Assembly (NCBI GenBank): GCA_958450325.1
Contig: OY288243.1
Span: 25,574,844 to 25,638,843 of the forward strand
DNA: 64,000 bases
Source: Agrostemma githago
Lineage: Eukaryota > Streptophyta > Magnoliopsida > Caryophyllales > Caryophyllaceae
Direction: 5' to 3'
A program made the translations under genes and the position numbers. Shown here piece after piece: positions 1-12,200 of the stretch. Position 1 is the first letter of the stretch, and each line of letters begins with the position of its first letter. The notes beneath the pieces were generated by a model. That model did no database searches. It worked only from the letters and a program-made list of their open reading frames with translations, and was not told where the DNA came from.

Positions 1-1810
1 TTAACAAATCTCGGGCACTAAGTCTTCAAATTGATCCCACGATTATGCTCATAACATTACAAGGGAACAAAAGTTATTAGTATAATATATCGAACCTTAA
101 GTACACTCAATCTTACAGGTGGCACACACGTTTTCCCAACACGTCATTCGAGTATGGTTCCTTAGAAGTCAATCAAATTTATACTCATAACGGTGAAACA
201 AATATGTGGTTAATGACTCAACGAAGCCACAATCTCGTTGGTCAGAAGGCTTGAAATAAACTCCATCAAAAGATATGTATTAAAGTATTCCTCAAAATGA
301 CACAATAAGTCCAACCTGTGTTTATGCAATATATTTCTCTTTTTCAAGGTTAACAACAATCCATCCAAGTTTATTTCACTCAACTCCAAAGTTCATATGC
401 TACAACCTTATCAGACTCAATGATCTCATCCATAAGAACCAAGGTTTAATCTATGCCAATCAAAAATTTTAAAGACATTAACGAGAACCTGAAATGGTAC
501 CACAACACTCAGGCTAACCCTTTAAACAATGATATATGATCCCAAAAGTCCACAACTAGTCCATTAAGTCAAAATTAAGTGGGAATCCCAAAGTAATATT
601 ACCAGATACACTTAGTCTGGTTCTTAGTTATGTACTAGATATCCATCAAAATAAAATATAATCTTACTATCCAAAAGCTTATTCTCTCTAAGTACTTTAT
701 ATAATCAAGTGAATTATAATCCAAGATCAACACGTAAGGTAAAATCTTAATCCCATCAATCAATTAATACTATTGAAATCAATCCTCAAAAAGTTCTTAC
801 TTGCTTAGAAAATAGGGTACAACTCAAAATCCTCAAACCAAAGGTAATGGGGTTCACTAAACCTCAAACATCTTTAACTTTTTGTGGGGTTCACTAAGAC
901 AGGAGTCTAACCAAAGAATCTCAAGAGGATGGAGGGCAAAATGGGAGAATAAAACAAGGATTCACCACGAGACTGAAAATGACCATTTATAAGACAAGGA
1001 TTGGAAGAAGGAGAAGAAGAAGAGAAAAACTGATAGGGAGAGCAGTGGCAGCACACGGACATCAGGAATAATAACACGTGACAGCAGAGAGCCGAACAAC
1101 ATCAAGTCGTAGTAGTACAGCAACACAATAAGACAACATCAGAAAGGAGAAGAAGAATAAGAAGAGGAGAAGAGGATGAGGAAGAGAAAGAAAAATAAGA
1201 ATGAAAGAAAGAAGAGGAAGAAGAGGAGACTTGGAGAAAAGAAGAAGGATCCTAGACTATTAAGGTCTTGAACGAAAGAAGAGTCTTCAGGCCTCCTAAG
1301 TTCACAAGGGAACTCACTAGATCACTTCATCTTCGAGCATATTAGTCTTGGGTAGCTCCATCTGGATCCAAACTGAAATGAAGTTGCATCTGGGTCCAAA
1401 GTGAAATCAATCGTAGTCTACTGCACCATCATGGAACTGAAATCTACTCTTGATCATCTGGCCTGTAGCTTGAGCAAACTAAATCTGGGCTGAGAAGTCA
1501 CCATTGCATCTTCCTTGTAGCACCAAGTCGTCCACTCGAGTCATCAGGTCTTAGAAGAGCTAAGTAGGTCTTGTCCCGATCTAGAGCAGCATCACGTAAA
1601 CATCTTGTCCACTCATCTTCTTCTTGGACAAATAAAACAAACATTCAATGCTATTCATTGAGTTACAAGACCATGGAAACCTAACAGTTAAATCCTTAAT
1701 TTGGTTTCTACCCTTCTATCACTAATATTTTATTAATGTTCAAATCATTTACGAGTATTTTTCCTAAAATCAGGTGTGAGCGTCGGGAGCAACAATGCTC
1801 TGATACCAAC
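1..1810 (-). mobile_element. Internal domain (5' part) of a LARD-like non-coding LTR retrotransposon, cut by the window edge
   Basis: The stretch matches the internal domain of the tandem element at 25602-28654, for example the shared 'caacgaagccacaatctcgt' block at 223, 14802 and 27279 and the shared PBS-side sequence at 1780-1810. It is visibly more diverged than those two copies are from each other, so it is a separate insertion of a related subfamily. A primer binding site at 1797-1808 sets the strand as minus: the element runs from the LTR at 1811-4810 leftwards and leaves the window. I see no gag, protease, RT or integrase in any frame. An A/G-rich block (about 960-1250) holds GAAGAA runs. 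The lack of coding sequence fits large retrotransposon derivatives (LARDs), which depend on enzymes from other elements. The second LTR must lie left of the window. Confidence 0.75.
1797..1808 (-). other. Primer binding site, tRNA-iMet type
   Basis: On the minus strand the sequence reads TGGTATCAGAGC, two bases inside the LTR end ATTACA. This is the complement of the 3' end of plant initiator tRNA-Met, a standard reverse-transcription primer site. It fixes the element's direction and marks 1811-4810 as its 5' LTR. Confidence 0.85.
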
Positions 1811-4810
1811 TGTAATCCCCTATAAATTCTAACGCAATACAGTGGCGGAAACACTGTAGATTTGGGATTAGTACACACTGACGTTCTATATATTACAAAA
1901 AGAATGGTCAGTCAATACAAAGGCCACTTTTTACAAAAGGGCTAAAAATAAAAATCCTTCAAATGGGTTTAACAATCCATAAAAAAAACATAATTAAAAC
2001 AGAGTAGGATCCATGTCACTCGCTAGCGCACACCAAACCCCAGAACACAGAATACCTGTCATGTTATAAACATAACAGCCACAATTCAGTGGGGAGCAAC
2101 TCAGGCAGTTCTCCCAGCCATATTACATAATATATAGGCAATAGAAGCATAATATAAGAAAATAGATTAAACTCAAAACATTATATATATCAAAATAGAT
2201 TCAAAACCAGAAAACAATTCAGCAGCCTGACGGCGTCAAAACGAATAATGGAATATAAAACCGATGATCATTACAGCTTTTACTACTAGAGATATGTCAA
2301 AACAACACCGAAGTGTAACTTAGTGCCCACGAAGCGACCCCTAAGCCTCACTGGTTAAGGAACTCAGTGCCCACGAAGCGACTCCTAAGCCCTCTCACCA
2401 AACAACTCAAACTATAATAGGACTGCGTTCAGCGAGGTCCTAGCCTAAGTACATGCGCATGACTCCTGAGCATAAACGATACCCAGTTCGACAATCAATG
2501 TATCCCTGACGCAAATACACTGACCATATAGCTGATGATAACAACCAACATATCCTAGACTTATATACTGTATATTCTCATTTCCAACATTATTCCATAT
2601 TCAAACCAATAAATATTTCATCCGAAGATATCTTAAATATTCCCAAAATAGTAACTTTCCAAAGATAGAAACTTTCTTCAAATAGTAACTTTCCAAAATA
2701 GGTATTATTATAATTAGAAATCGTTTAACATATGAGTTATATAAAATATTTAATATTAGGCCTTGAGACATAAACATTATATTTATTAGGTAAATGCATA
2801 ATTAATGATTAAAAGTCAAGGAAAGTAAAAATCATAATTATTTCTCAAAAGGTTGGAGTTTAAGTAATTAAAAGTAATAAATTACAAATTTACAAATTTT
2901 TCAGATTTGCACTGTCTTACTATAAAATTCATAAATAAATCATTAAAAATCAAAACGATATAAAATCGGTGAGGTTGAAAACTTTAAAAGCTTAACTACA
3001 ACATTTGTTTCTGGAGAAAATCGAAATTCCTAACTTAACAGGGCTGTTTATTCGTAGTTTGATAAACTGTCAGAATCCGACACCCGATAGTATTTCTTTA
3101 ATAAAATACGTTTAAAATTTTATCTCAAAACAAATCCAATTAGAAACATTAACTAGACTCTTTAAAGTTAATGTAAGTAAATTATCAAAATTAAATTCAA
3201 AGTTTATCATAGGTTTTAAATTAGGTTTTACAACAACTGACAGATTCGCGAACTAATCTGTCACAGTTTCATAAACGATTTTTTGTGACGAAACCACTTG
3301 GAAATAATTTATGAAATTTAATAGACGTATAAAAGACTTAAAATAAACCGTAGTCTCTTTTCAAACGTTTTGAAAATAAGATCTTTAAACAGGAGTAAAA
3401 ATCGTACAAAAGTAGTAACAGATTCGAAAACATGCTGCAACTTTACTAAAAACAATAAAACTTTCAATTTGATAATTCATATTAAAAATCACGAAAAATT
3501 AAGAAATTAATTTTCTTATTCATATGTTTTAGTCTCGGCCCTATAATAATTTTTAGAAGATTGAAATGTATCATCTTAATAATATAGTAAACATATTTAT
3601 AAAATTCGATTTAAAACGATACTACAAGCAACTACAACATATATATCATGCAATACCGAGTCATGCCATCATGTGTTACCTTCATCGAGATTCGAATCGA
3701 CAATATACTCGTCTGCCTCGGGATCCTCAAAATAGCCTAAAAAATGGTATACATATATGGTGTTACGACCATATAAAAGTTACTCTAAAAAAACTAAGAA
3801 TGACGCGGATTAAGAGTAATTAAATTACCCTGAGTTTAGAACGGAAGATGATGAATTAAGAGCAAGAACGAGCAAGAATATAGGATGATTTTGTGAGGTA
3901 GATTAGAGATGGTACACGGATAATAAAAAAAAAGAGGAAGAAGAACGTTCATATGCTTCCTTTATGAAGCACAAGCAAACAAATAAGATGGAAAGTTGAG
4001 AGTTTGCATACAAACTCACTTCTAAGCTAATCTCACTTCTAAGCTAATCTTACGAAGCAAAAATTGGAGTAGGAGTAGGAGAGTAGGAATAGGATAGGAA
4101 TAGGAGGTTAGCTAAGTAGTGTAAATCATAAAATAATATAAGTGATAATGTAACAATAACAACCGCTAGAGATAGAGGCAGTTGACAAGAATTAGGATAA
4201 ATAAAAACAGGTGCTTAAACTTATAAAATATATTTTAGTGACTCATCTAGTAAGACGAGGTAACAGACTCGATTTGGGTTGGAAAATAATTTACGATTTG
4301 ATCGAAATCATTAGTAAAAATAAATAACTGGCTTACAAATAAATTGGGTTAAAATCGCATAAGAAAAGAATTAGACCCAAACTTCGAGATGGGCTAAAAT
4401 ATTATTTTGTCGTAACATTAAATATTTGGGCCAGGTTCGAAGTTGATAAAAATAATTAGTTGACTCGAAAATCAAATGGGTCAATCTCGAGTTTAAATAA
4501 TTGTTTGTAAGGAAATTGAGTTTCTCGACGAATAAATAGTTTTCAACGAAAATGAATTAAATTGATTTATCGAAAGCAAAATGATATTTTTCAATGAAAG
4601 TTTAATAAAATAATTTCTCGAAGAAATAATAAAACGTTTTAACGAGTTTCGAGTTGAAAATAGAAATTCGAGCTAAAATAAAGATTTCAGGAGTTTAAGA
4701 CGAAGTCAAAGTAAATCCGATAAGATTTAAAATGAAGGATTACAAGTTAAATCGCAAACCAAATAAAAATATGGATACAAATTTAATTTATAAAAATTAG
4801 GGGTGTTACA
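1811..4810 (-). repeat. 5' LTR of the left LARD-like element (3.0 kb)
   Basis: On the minus strand the LTR starts TGTAACACCCCTAA (at 4810) and ends GGGGATTACA (at 1811), the TG...CA borders shared with every other long LTR in the window. The PBS abuts its inner end. Its outer end lies directly against RNase H-integrase coding sequence at 4811, so this element inserted into the Tat pol gene. The 5 bases after the junction are GGTTC, so the matching target duplication is expected outside the window on the left. The small open frame at 3566-3823 is not conserved in other copies and is not called a gene. Confidence 0.85.
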
Positions 4811-6489
4811 GGTTCAACCCACCACTAACCCCCCTAAGCTTGCAACAAACAAACCGCCACCCAACCAGACTTACCAACAACGCAGCCGAGTACGAAGCCT
4901 GCCTAATAGGTCTAAAAGCAGCCATATCTCTAGGAGTCAAAAACCTTAGAGTACATGGAGATTCATCCTTAGTGGTCAACCAAGCTACGGGTACCTGGAA
5001 TGTTTATAGCGAAAGCCTAACCCCGTACCGAACCAAGGTGGAAACAATATCCCGGGAATTCACCGAAATTGACTTCATACACATACCCCGTGAGGAAAAC
5101 CCATTCGCCGATGCATTATCCAAACTAGCCTCACTAATAAACATGCCCGATCACTTTTTCTCCATGCCTATCTGCATAGAGAGAAGCGAACAACCAACCT
5201 ACATCCATAACCTCGAAACCGACGATACCCCCGAAGAACCTTGGTACAAAGCAATCCTAGACTTTAAAACACACGGGTCATATCCACCCAACACTAACAC
5301 CAAGAACAAAAGAGCCCTACGAATACAAGCCACCCATTACGTCCTAAATCAAGGACTACTATACAAACAAACCCCACAAGGAGACCTCCTTAGATGCATA
5401 AACAAAAACCAATCCGAGAGAGTCATGGAAGAGGTACATGACGGAGAGTGCGGACCCCACATGAGTGCACACCTATTAGCACGAAAAACAATGAGACTGG
5501 GCTATTACTGGATTACCTTAGAGACAGACTGTCGACGTCACGTTCGCCACTGCCACAATTGCCAAATATTTGCCAACATCCAACACCTGCCTCCTTATCC
5601 TCCACACACTATAACCACACCCTGGCCTTTCTCTACGTGGGGGATAGACATCATAGGACAAGTACACCCATCCGGGACCGGCGGACACTGCTTCATATTA
5701 GTGGCCGTCGATTATTTCACCAAATGGGTAGAGGCTGCCTCTTACACCGTATTAACCTCAAAACAAGTAGTCAAATTCTTACAAAACAACATCATCTGCC
5801 GCTACGGTATATCTCATGAAATCATCAGTGACCAGGGGGCTCACATCAGGGCCGACACCCAAAAGCTCCTAGACAAATACAAAATCCAAAGACACAAATC
5901 CTCACCCTATAGACCGCAAACAAACGGGGCCGTAGAAGCAGCCAACAAAACCATCACCACAATCCTTAAGAAAATGATAGACAACTACAGGGATTGGCCA
6001 AACAAAATCCACTTCGCCTTATGGGGGTACCGAACATCGTATCGAACACCCACTGGAGCCAGACCATATTACCTAACCTATGGTTCCGAAGCCGTCCAAC
6101 TAATAGAGCTAGAAATACCGTCACTAAGAATATTAGCCGAGAGCGGTATTCCCGTGGAAGAATGGAACCAAAAACGATATGACGAGCTAGTACTCCTAGA
6201 CGAACGTAGGATACATTCCCTATTCAACGTACAAGCTTACCAACAACGAATCTAGCGAGCCTTCAACAAACGAGTGAAATCCCGAAACATACACGAGGGA
6301 GATTTAGTAATTAAATCCATTGGAGCATCCCTTCTCGTTGACCCTAGAGGGAAATTCAAACCAAATTGGGCGGGACCATACCTCGTTAGGAAAATACTCT
6401 CGGGGGGCATCGTGATCCTCACCGACCTAGACGGTCAAGAGTTCTCAACCCCAACCAACATGGATCAGCTCAAACGATACTACCCGTAA
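4811..6489 (+). pseudogene. Tat-lineage Ty3/gypsy pol, 3' part: RNase H - integrase, interrupted by one stop
   Basis: This is the C-terminal part of a retrotransposon polyprotein. RNase H sequence comes first (the NNAAEYEA motif and a HGDSSLVVNQ block, then FADALSKLAS). Integrase follows: a zinc-finger region with H...H and CHNCQ, then a DDE core (GIDIIGQ, ISDQGAH, and a glutamate in NGAVEAANK). The C-terminal tail is a GDLVIK / KPNWAGPY / LKRYYP type. The extra RNase H of this kind and the tail point to the Tat/Ogre clade. The frame is open from the junction at 4811, so the N-terminal part (gag, protease, RT) was displaced left by the LTR insertion. One in-frame TAG at 6253-6255 separates 4811-6252 from 6256-6489 in the same frame. 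A CAG-to-TAG change would explain it. The gene is dead as it stands. Confidence 0.9.
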
Positions 6490-6792
6490 ACACTCTGAAA
6501 ATCACGTCCCGACCTCCGACTTAGGCAGAAATAAAAAAATAAAACAAACAAAAAAAATCCAAATTCGCATCGATAAATGGCATAAACGAGTCTAAAGCAA
6601 AATCACTCACGCTTTTCAAAAGAACTACGAACATGGTTTGATTCCACCTAAAAACGGATACGTAGGCAACCTTTCTCTGGGTACAACCAAAACAAAACAA
6701 ACAAACAAAAAATCGGTTAATCGATTCATGTACAAACCAAGACTCCTTCCACATCCCGACCAAATAGTGATTTAAAATGACGAAGCACAAAC
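6490..6792 (+). other. Non-coding spacer after Tat pol
   Basis: A-rich sequence with runs such as (AAAC)n follows the LKRYYP end of pol. No gene or structured signal was seen. It belongs to the 3' untranslated part of the Tat element. Confidence 0.55.
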
Positions 6793-7065
6793 GACGAGCC
6801 GAGGACGGGGTGAAAACCCGAAAGGGCGCCCCGGGAAAAATGAAGAAACCAGTTGCGAGCCGTCGTAAAAAAAAATTGACGAGCCGAGGACGGGGTGAAT
6901 ACCCGAAAGGGCGCCCCGGGCAAAATGAAGAATCGAGTTGCGAGGCGTCGAAGAAAAAAAAAAGCAAAAAAAAGAAAAAAAAATGATGAGCCGAGGACGG
7001 GGTGAAAACTCGAAAGGGCACCCCGGGCAAAATGAAGAATCGAGTTGCGAGCCACAAAAAAAACG
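6793..7065 (+). repeat. Tandem repeat, 3 units, in the Tat 3' region
   Basis: Three copies start at 6793, 6878 and 6985, each opening GA(C/T)GAGCCGAGGACGGGGTG and carrying AAAGGGC(G/A)CCCCGGG, then GAGTTGCGAG. Units are about 85-107 bp, and the difference is the length of the A-rich tail. Open frames across the block are repeat artefacts. Tandem repeats downstream of pol are a known habit of Tat/Ogre elements. Confidence 0.85.
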
Positions 7066-7248
7066 AAAAATATACTGCTTCTCATTAATAACAAAATTCG
7101 GTTAAATCGAGCCTTTGTCGAGGCATTTACATCAAGCATCTGAAACCCGAACATCCGGGAAATCAACAACGTGTCAAAACTCCACAAAAACTAGTACGAA
7201 TACGCCACATAATATCAACTAGTAATACATAATACAAACGGCTGGGCT

Positions 7249-7944
7249 CTACCGGTCCAGCTTTTTCTTCCCCTTACCATTCGGATGAGCCCGCTTGTGT
7301 TTCTCATCTTCGAGCCTCTGAATACAAGCTGCTACCGCCCTAGCCAAAGGCCAGCCCAACCAATCTCACTTTCCTTCCTCTTCCACGTTTTCGATATGGG
7401 TCTCGTTAGTCTTGGCCCGCTTAGATGAACTGACGAAACTAGAATCCGTAATGTTGTCTTTTGTCAGGCACTTAGTGACAGTCCTTCGAGTCACCTCCTC
7501 ACCTCTTAGTGGTGTTGTCTTCCTAGCTTTTAAGTTGTTTTGTCCTGATGGGTGTTCACAAACCCTCCGCCGTACGGAAGAATTGTCGGTCGGTCGAACA
7601 ACGGGACGCAAGAACCTCTGCTCCCAAGACATTCTAAATTTCCTAAACAAATCCTCGGTCCATGGGTCAGAACTGGAAATAACCTTAGCATCCTTGGAAA
7701 TGGAAGGTCTAACACCCATTTGACTTGACAACATACCCGAGTAAACATAAACCAGATCCCTCATGGATAGTATTAGCAAAGCTAGGTCGAAGACGAAAAT
7801 GGAAACCCCACACGCCCACTAACATTCCACCATGGGATGGACCACCGAATGACCACTCCCCTTTGGCCGAATAGGGAAGCCAATCTTTTTCCTTGTGGCC
7901 CTTGCCCCACACCTGCGCCGTCTTCTAACCCGTGAAACCCTTAT
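7249..7944 (-). pseudogene. Gene B, 3' part: antisense accessory gene of the Tat element (DUF7745-like)
   Basis: This is the C-terminal half of a minus-strand gene whose 5' half lies at 32134-32925, 24 kb away. The LTR element at 7945-32128 sits between them, flanked by CTTAT. Read with the duplication counted once, the frame runs from exon 2 (QEQLGLVDPP...) straight into 7944. The coding is worn: a TAG at 7925-7927, a frameshift near 7790-7800, and a TGA at 7366-7368. After the last stop the frame continues to a TAG at 7249-7251 with a lysine-rich end (GKGKKKLDR) and an upstream SSKRAKT, both nuclear-localisation-like. No catalytic motif was seen and the function is unknown. Confidence 0.6.
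7940..7944. repeat. Target-site duplication CTTAT (left) of the tandem LARD
   Basis: CTTAT directly precedes TGTAATCCCC. The same five bases follow GTGTTACA at 32129-32133. It marks a single integration event into gene B. Confidence 0.9.
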
Positions 7945-9007
7945 TGTAATCCCCTAGATTTTCGAATGCAATACAGTGGTGGAAACATTGTAGAGTCGGG
8001 ATTATAACACGCTGTAACTATGTTTTTACAAAAATATAAATGGTAAAGTCAAACGTTAGGCCCTAAATAAAATGGCCAAAATTAAATAAATCCACAAAGG
8101 GGTTTAACAATCCACAGAACATAATTATTAAAATTAATCGAGCAAGGATCATGACTGCCTGCTAGCCCACACCCGGAAACATGCATACCTGTCATGTTAA
8201 AAACATAACAGCCACAATCAGTGAGGAGCAACGTCAACGTTCTCCCAGCCGTATAACAAGATTTTAAAACAGTAATTACTAATATAGGAAAAATAGTCAA
8301 AATGGAAAACAGTAAAACAGCATTTTAAAATAAGCTTTCAACGCGAAATGCAATAATCAAATGGGTTTCCGAAGAAACATAAAAATATTTGCCAACCTGC
8401 AAACCAATTTATACCGATAACAATAAAAATATTCAAAATGGCGTTATGGATAGGATTAATGTATAATCTAGACTCTCACTAGGACAATACTAAACTAGCT
8501 TCGAGAACTTAGTCAAAACAAATCAGACTTCGGTCTCTAACTAGGCAACTCAACCATAACAGGACTGCTGTAACACCCCCATTTACCCAGGAGCCTTACC
8601 AGACATTCCCAAGTAACTAAGGATGTTACCATCTTGGTTTTCCGAGGTAGTAGCTCATTACAATACAATATGGAATACCAAACCGGCCACAAGATTTAAA
8701 CAATTACAACCCATTAACTATTAACTCTGGTTACACAGCGGAAGTTATACAATCTATTTAAAAACGGGAATGCCTATGCATTCACCCGTGCTACGTCTGG
8801 ACTCATAAGTTGCGCTCACCCCAATCCCGTACATGTATCCCAGCATCCAAACACATCACGATATACATAATTAACCTGCATAATAGACTGCTCCCCAATT
8901 GATCGGAAACGTCAATCGGATCATCACAGACACATCAGACATACACACAAGGTCAGCTTACGATAACATTAAATAAATAACATTAGTATAACCAACATCA
9001 CAAACAT

Positions 9008-9048
9008 CAGTATCAGTATCATCATCATCATCATCATCATCATTCCCA
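9008..9048 (+). repeat. (ATC)n microsatellite inside the nested LTR
   Basis: About eight consecutive ATC units follow imperfect CAGTAT units. It is a simple repeat within the chromovirus-type LTR. Confidence 0.85.
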
Positions 9049-9171
9049 TTATCTATCGCGACCGCAGTCACGCCCCGTCAGTGCTAGTGTGCACACCCTC
9101 CTAAGCTCTCCTAGGAGGAAACATCAAGGAAGGTCCCGAGATCAACCGGGCCTAGCTAGACCTAGCTAGCT

Positions 9172-9275
9172 TCTCTCAATCGGCACACAGCCGCAATATC
9201 AATAGGCACACAGTCTCAATATCAATATAGGCACACAGCCTCAATCTCAATAGGCACACAGCCGCAATCTCAATA
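9172..9275 (+). repeat. Short tandem repeat with GGCACACAGCC core (four copies)
   Basis: The core (T/A)(C/A)GGCACACAGYCKCAAT occurs four times, separated by ATATCAATA or CTCAATA. This is a minisatellite inside the chromovirus-type LTR. Confidence 0.8.
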
Positions 9276-12200
9276 TAACCATTATACCATTACATATCAT
9301 ACAAAATGCATACATACAATGTAAACTGAGTAAGGATAACCTTACCTGAACAACTCCTCACAAGCAATCGATCGAGCACGACAGAGCAGCAAGTAATTAC
9401 GATGCATCACGAGTAATCACGACCCATTAGCCAACAAAAACCTTACGAGCTAACCTCCACAGGGATAATGTAATCAACCGTTACCCAACGTACAACACAA
9501 CAAACCGCAGGCTCGACTAATAGCAATCCCGAGCAGCCGCGATAACCCACAACAACAATAACAGCCACGCCCAACGCAATATTAATTATAGTATTACGAC
9601 GTAACCGTGGTCATAACAACTAACAAAAACATTTCGATTCTCAACCAATAACACAGGGACCATGAAGGACCGAACCACATCCAACAACAGCAATAACAAT
9701 TTGCAGAACAACTAACGACCCCGACAATGAACAAACTGCCGAGGAACAACTACCAATAACGACACGAAATCCGCTCCAACGCCCTCAACAAGCAACACAA
9801 CCCAAACCTTACCTAGCCACCACGCGCGACGATAACACCTCGTTAACAGGGGTGACGCAAGAAACACGGAACACAGGGGAAAATCCAAACGGTTCTGTGG
9901 CGTGGTTTTGACTATGAAAACAACGATGGTTTTCCTGGGTTGGTGAAGGTGGAGATGAAACATGGAAGTTAAAGGAGACAAGGGTTCGGTTTTGTAACCG
10001 GCGGAGGCAAGAGAAAGAAACAAGAATGAGGAATTAGGTGGACTTTTAGGTTATAGGCCCGGCTTATGCATTATGGCATGATAATATAATAATATGTTAT
10101 AATAATATACTAAACCACTTAGTAGTTATAATATGCAAAGCACTATAATATAAGAATTAGGTATTATGAAAAATGATTAAGTTGATACTACAAATGGCTT
10201 CTATTATTAGGTTAAATTATACGGGTATTCGAACTAGGTTAATGAAACGGGTTAGCTAAATGAATTTACTCTACTATCCAATTAAGAAACCTGGACCAAC
10301 GTAAAATACGGTATTAAAGTCTGGCCTGACTTTACTCCGCTTGACCTCTACATGAAATTACGAGTATTACAATCTACCCTCCTTAAAAGAATTTCGTCCC
10401 GAAGTTCACAACTCACCTAACGTAACCAAACATACCCAATCTCGACATGAATCATCACCTATGCCACTATGATCATCGTTACTAACATCACCGAGAGTTA
10501 TCGAACCAGGTATTACAACTGCGTGCAGCGAGGTCCTGGTTTAAGTAGTGCACACCCCTCCTGGATACAAACCATATCCAGTTCAACCCGACGCGACTTA
10601 CACGATGCGATATCTAAGTTTAAGGTAAACATACACTCTCCTGAACACAAACCATGCTCAGTTCAACAACCAATGTGCCCCACAATGACACACCAACCTT
10701 ACAGTTGATGGCAAAAACGTACATCCCAGCCTATATTACTCTAAACCCACACTTATCCTTATTCCATAACTCCAAAACAATCCATTATCGATATTTAAAA
10801 GATGTATTCAATATAAACAATAGGAGAACAAAAGAAAAAGGAATCACTTTCCACAAGAGGAAACTTTCTATTTTAGGAAACTTATATTTTTAGAAACTTT
10901 ACTAAAAATAGCATCATATCAAAATAGCGAAAATATTAGTTTATACTAACATCACATTTTTAGTAAACGATATAGATTTATAAAACTAGTACTTTCGGCC
11001 TGAACGATATTAATTCTTAAAACGAGAACATTTGAGTTAATGAAATTATTGAAACGTCATACAAGTGTTTATAAAATGATTTAGAAATGTTTTAAACAAT
11101 TTAAAAACTACTAATTAGGGTGTTTCCAAAATTTACAAAACTAAAATTCCCTAATTATTATTAGTTTCGACAATACGATTATAAATAGGATTTTATGACA
11201 AATGTCAAATTAAATCTTTTTACGTCTTTTATTAAATTAAACCATTGAATATATTTAGAATATGTTAAGGGATGATTTAACTCTTAATGTTTCAGATTTA
11301 AATATTTTCAAAATAGCTGGAAAAATAAATCTTTTAGGTAAGACGAAGCATTTTAACGATAAATCGTAATTTGTCCAAAAATCAAAACTTATTAATTAAA
11401 TACTTTAATAAATAGTACAAAAATTACGTAAAATATTTAAAATATATTTATGGACATTCTTTCAAGAAAAGAAAAATTTCCAGAATCCTAGAACTCGGTT
11501 TTTAAAGCGTTTTCTCGTTAATCGTCCAATCTCGACAATAACGATTAATAAAAATAGTAATTACACAACGATTTAAGTATTAATGTCTAAAAATTATTAT
11601 TAAACCTAAAAATTATCATTTTCCAGAATATACTAATTCTCCAGATTTTCCAAAGTTCCAGATTTACCAAATCCCGTCAAAACCGTCTTTAAAACCCGTT
11701 TTCACAATTAACGATTCTATTAACAAAACTTATCGTTCCTAACATTTTATTAAGGCACTAAAAATCATAAAATTACATTTTAATATGAAATCATCAGAAT
11801 CATAATTTTTCCAGATTTAAACCAAAGACCAGAAATCGAGAATTTAAACGACAAACACGGTTTTAACGATAAACGATGATTTAAAGTGATTAATTAATTC
11901 ATCCACTTAACAATTCCGAAAACTTATGAAAAAATTCAGAAAATTCTATTTCATCGGAAAGTTTCACCACGTCAAAAATCAGATTAAAATAAAATGTTTA
12001 AGTACTAGAACTAAAAATCGGCTTTTAATCGTTTTTGTCCGATAACGGTAATAATTCAATAATCGATATCAAAAATACCAGAAAAATACTAAATTATTAA
12101 AACTCATCAAAAACAACATTTTTCCAGAATATAAACATATATTACATGTTTAGGCCGAATATTATGATTTTACAAACTAATATGACGATTTAATCGTTAA

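Larger units (their letters stand above)
8579..10517 (-). mobile_element. Chromovirus-type LTR with a remnant of internal sequence, nested in LTR1
   Basis: The ends are TGTAACACCCCC and GGTATTACA, flanked by the 5-bp duplication ACTGC (8574-8578 and 10518-10522). LTR2 and LTR3 keep the uninterrupted site. On the minus strand, a stretch typical of the pol end and polypurine tract of Tekay-like chromoviruses (GGGACGAAATTCTTTTAAGG) lies at about 10380-10399. It is followed at 10371 by a fresh LTR start TGTAATACTCG. So 8579-10371 is the 3' LTR, and 10372-10517 is a scrap of internal sequence plus the first bases of the 5' LTR. Most of the element was deleted after insertion. Confidence 0.75.

Noticed and set aside
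1790..1815. tRNA-Met gene fragments at PBS sites
   Set aside because: Only the 12 bases of the primer complement are present, always next to an LTR end.
6521..7187. Minus-strand frames with repeated FFILPGAPFRVFTPSSA
   Set aside because: Translation of the tandem repeat.
7412..7723. 103-codon plus frame
   Set aside because: Antisense shadow of gene B.
10469..10893. Recurring small frames in the LARD LTRs (also 22754-23073, 29280-29650)
   Set aside because: They repeat only because the LTRs repeat, with frame-breaking differences and no family motif.
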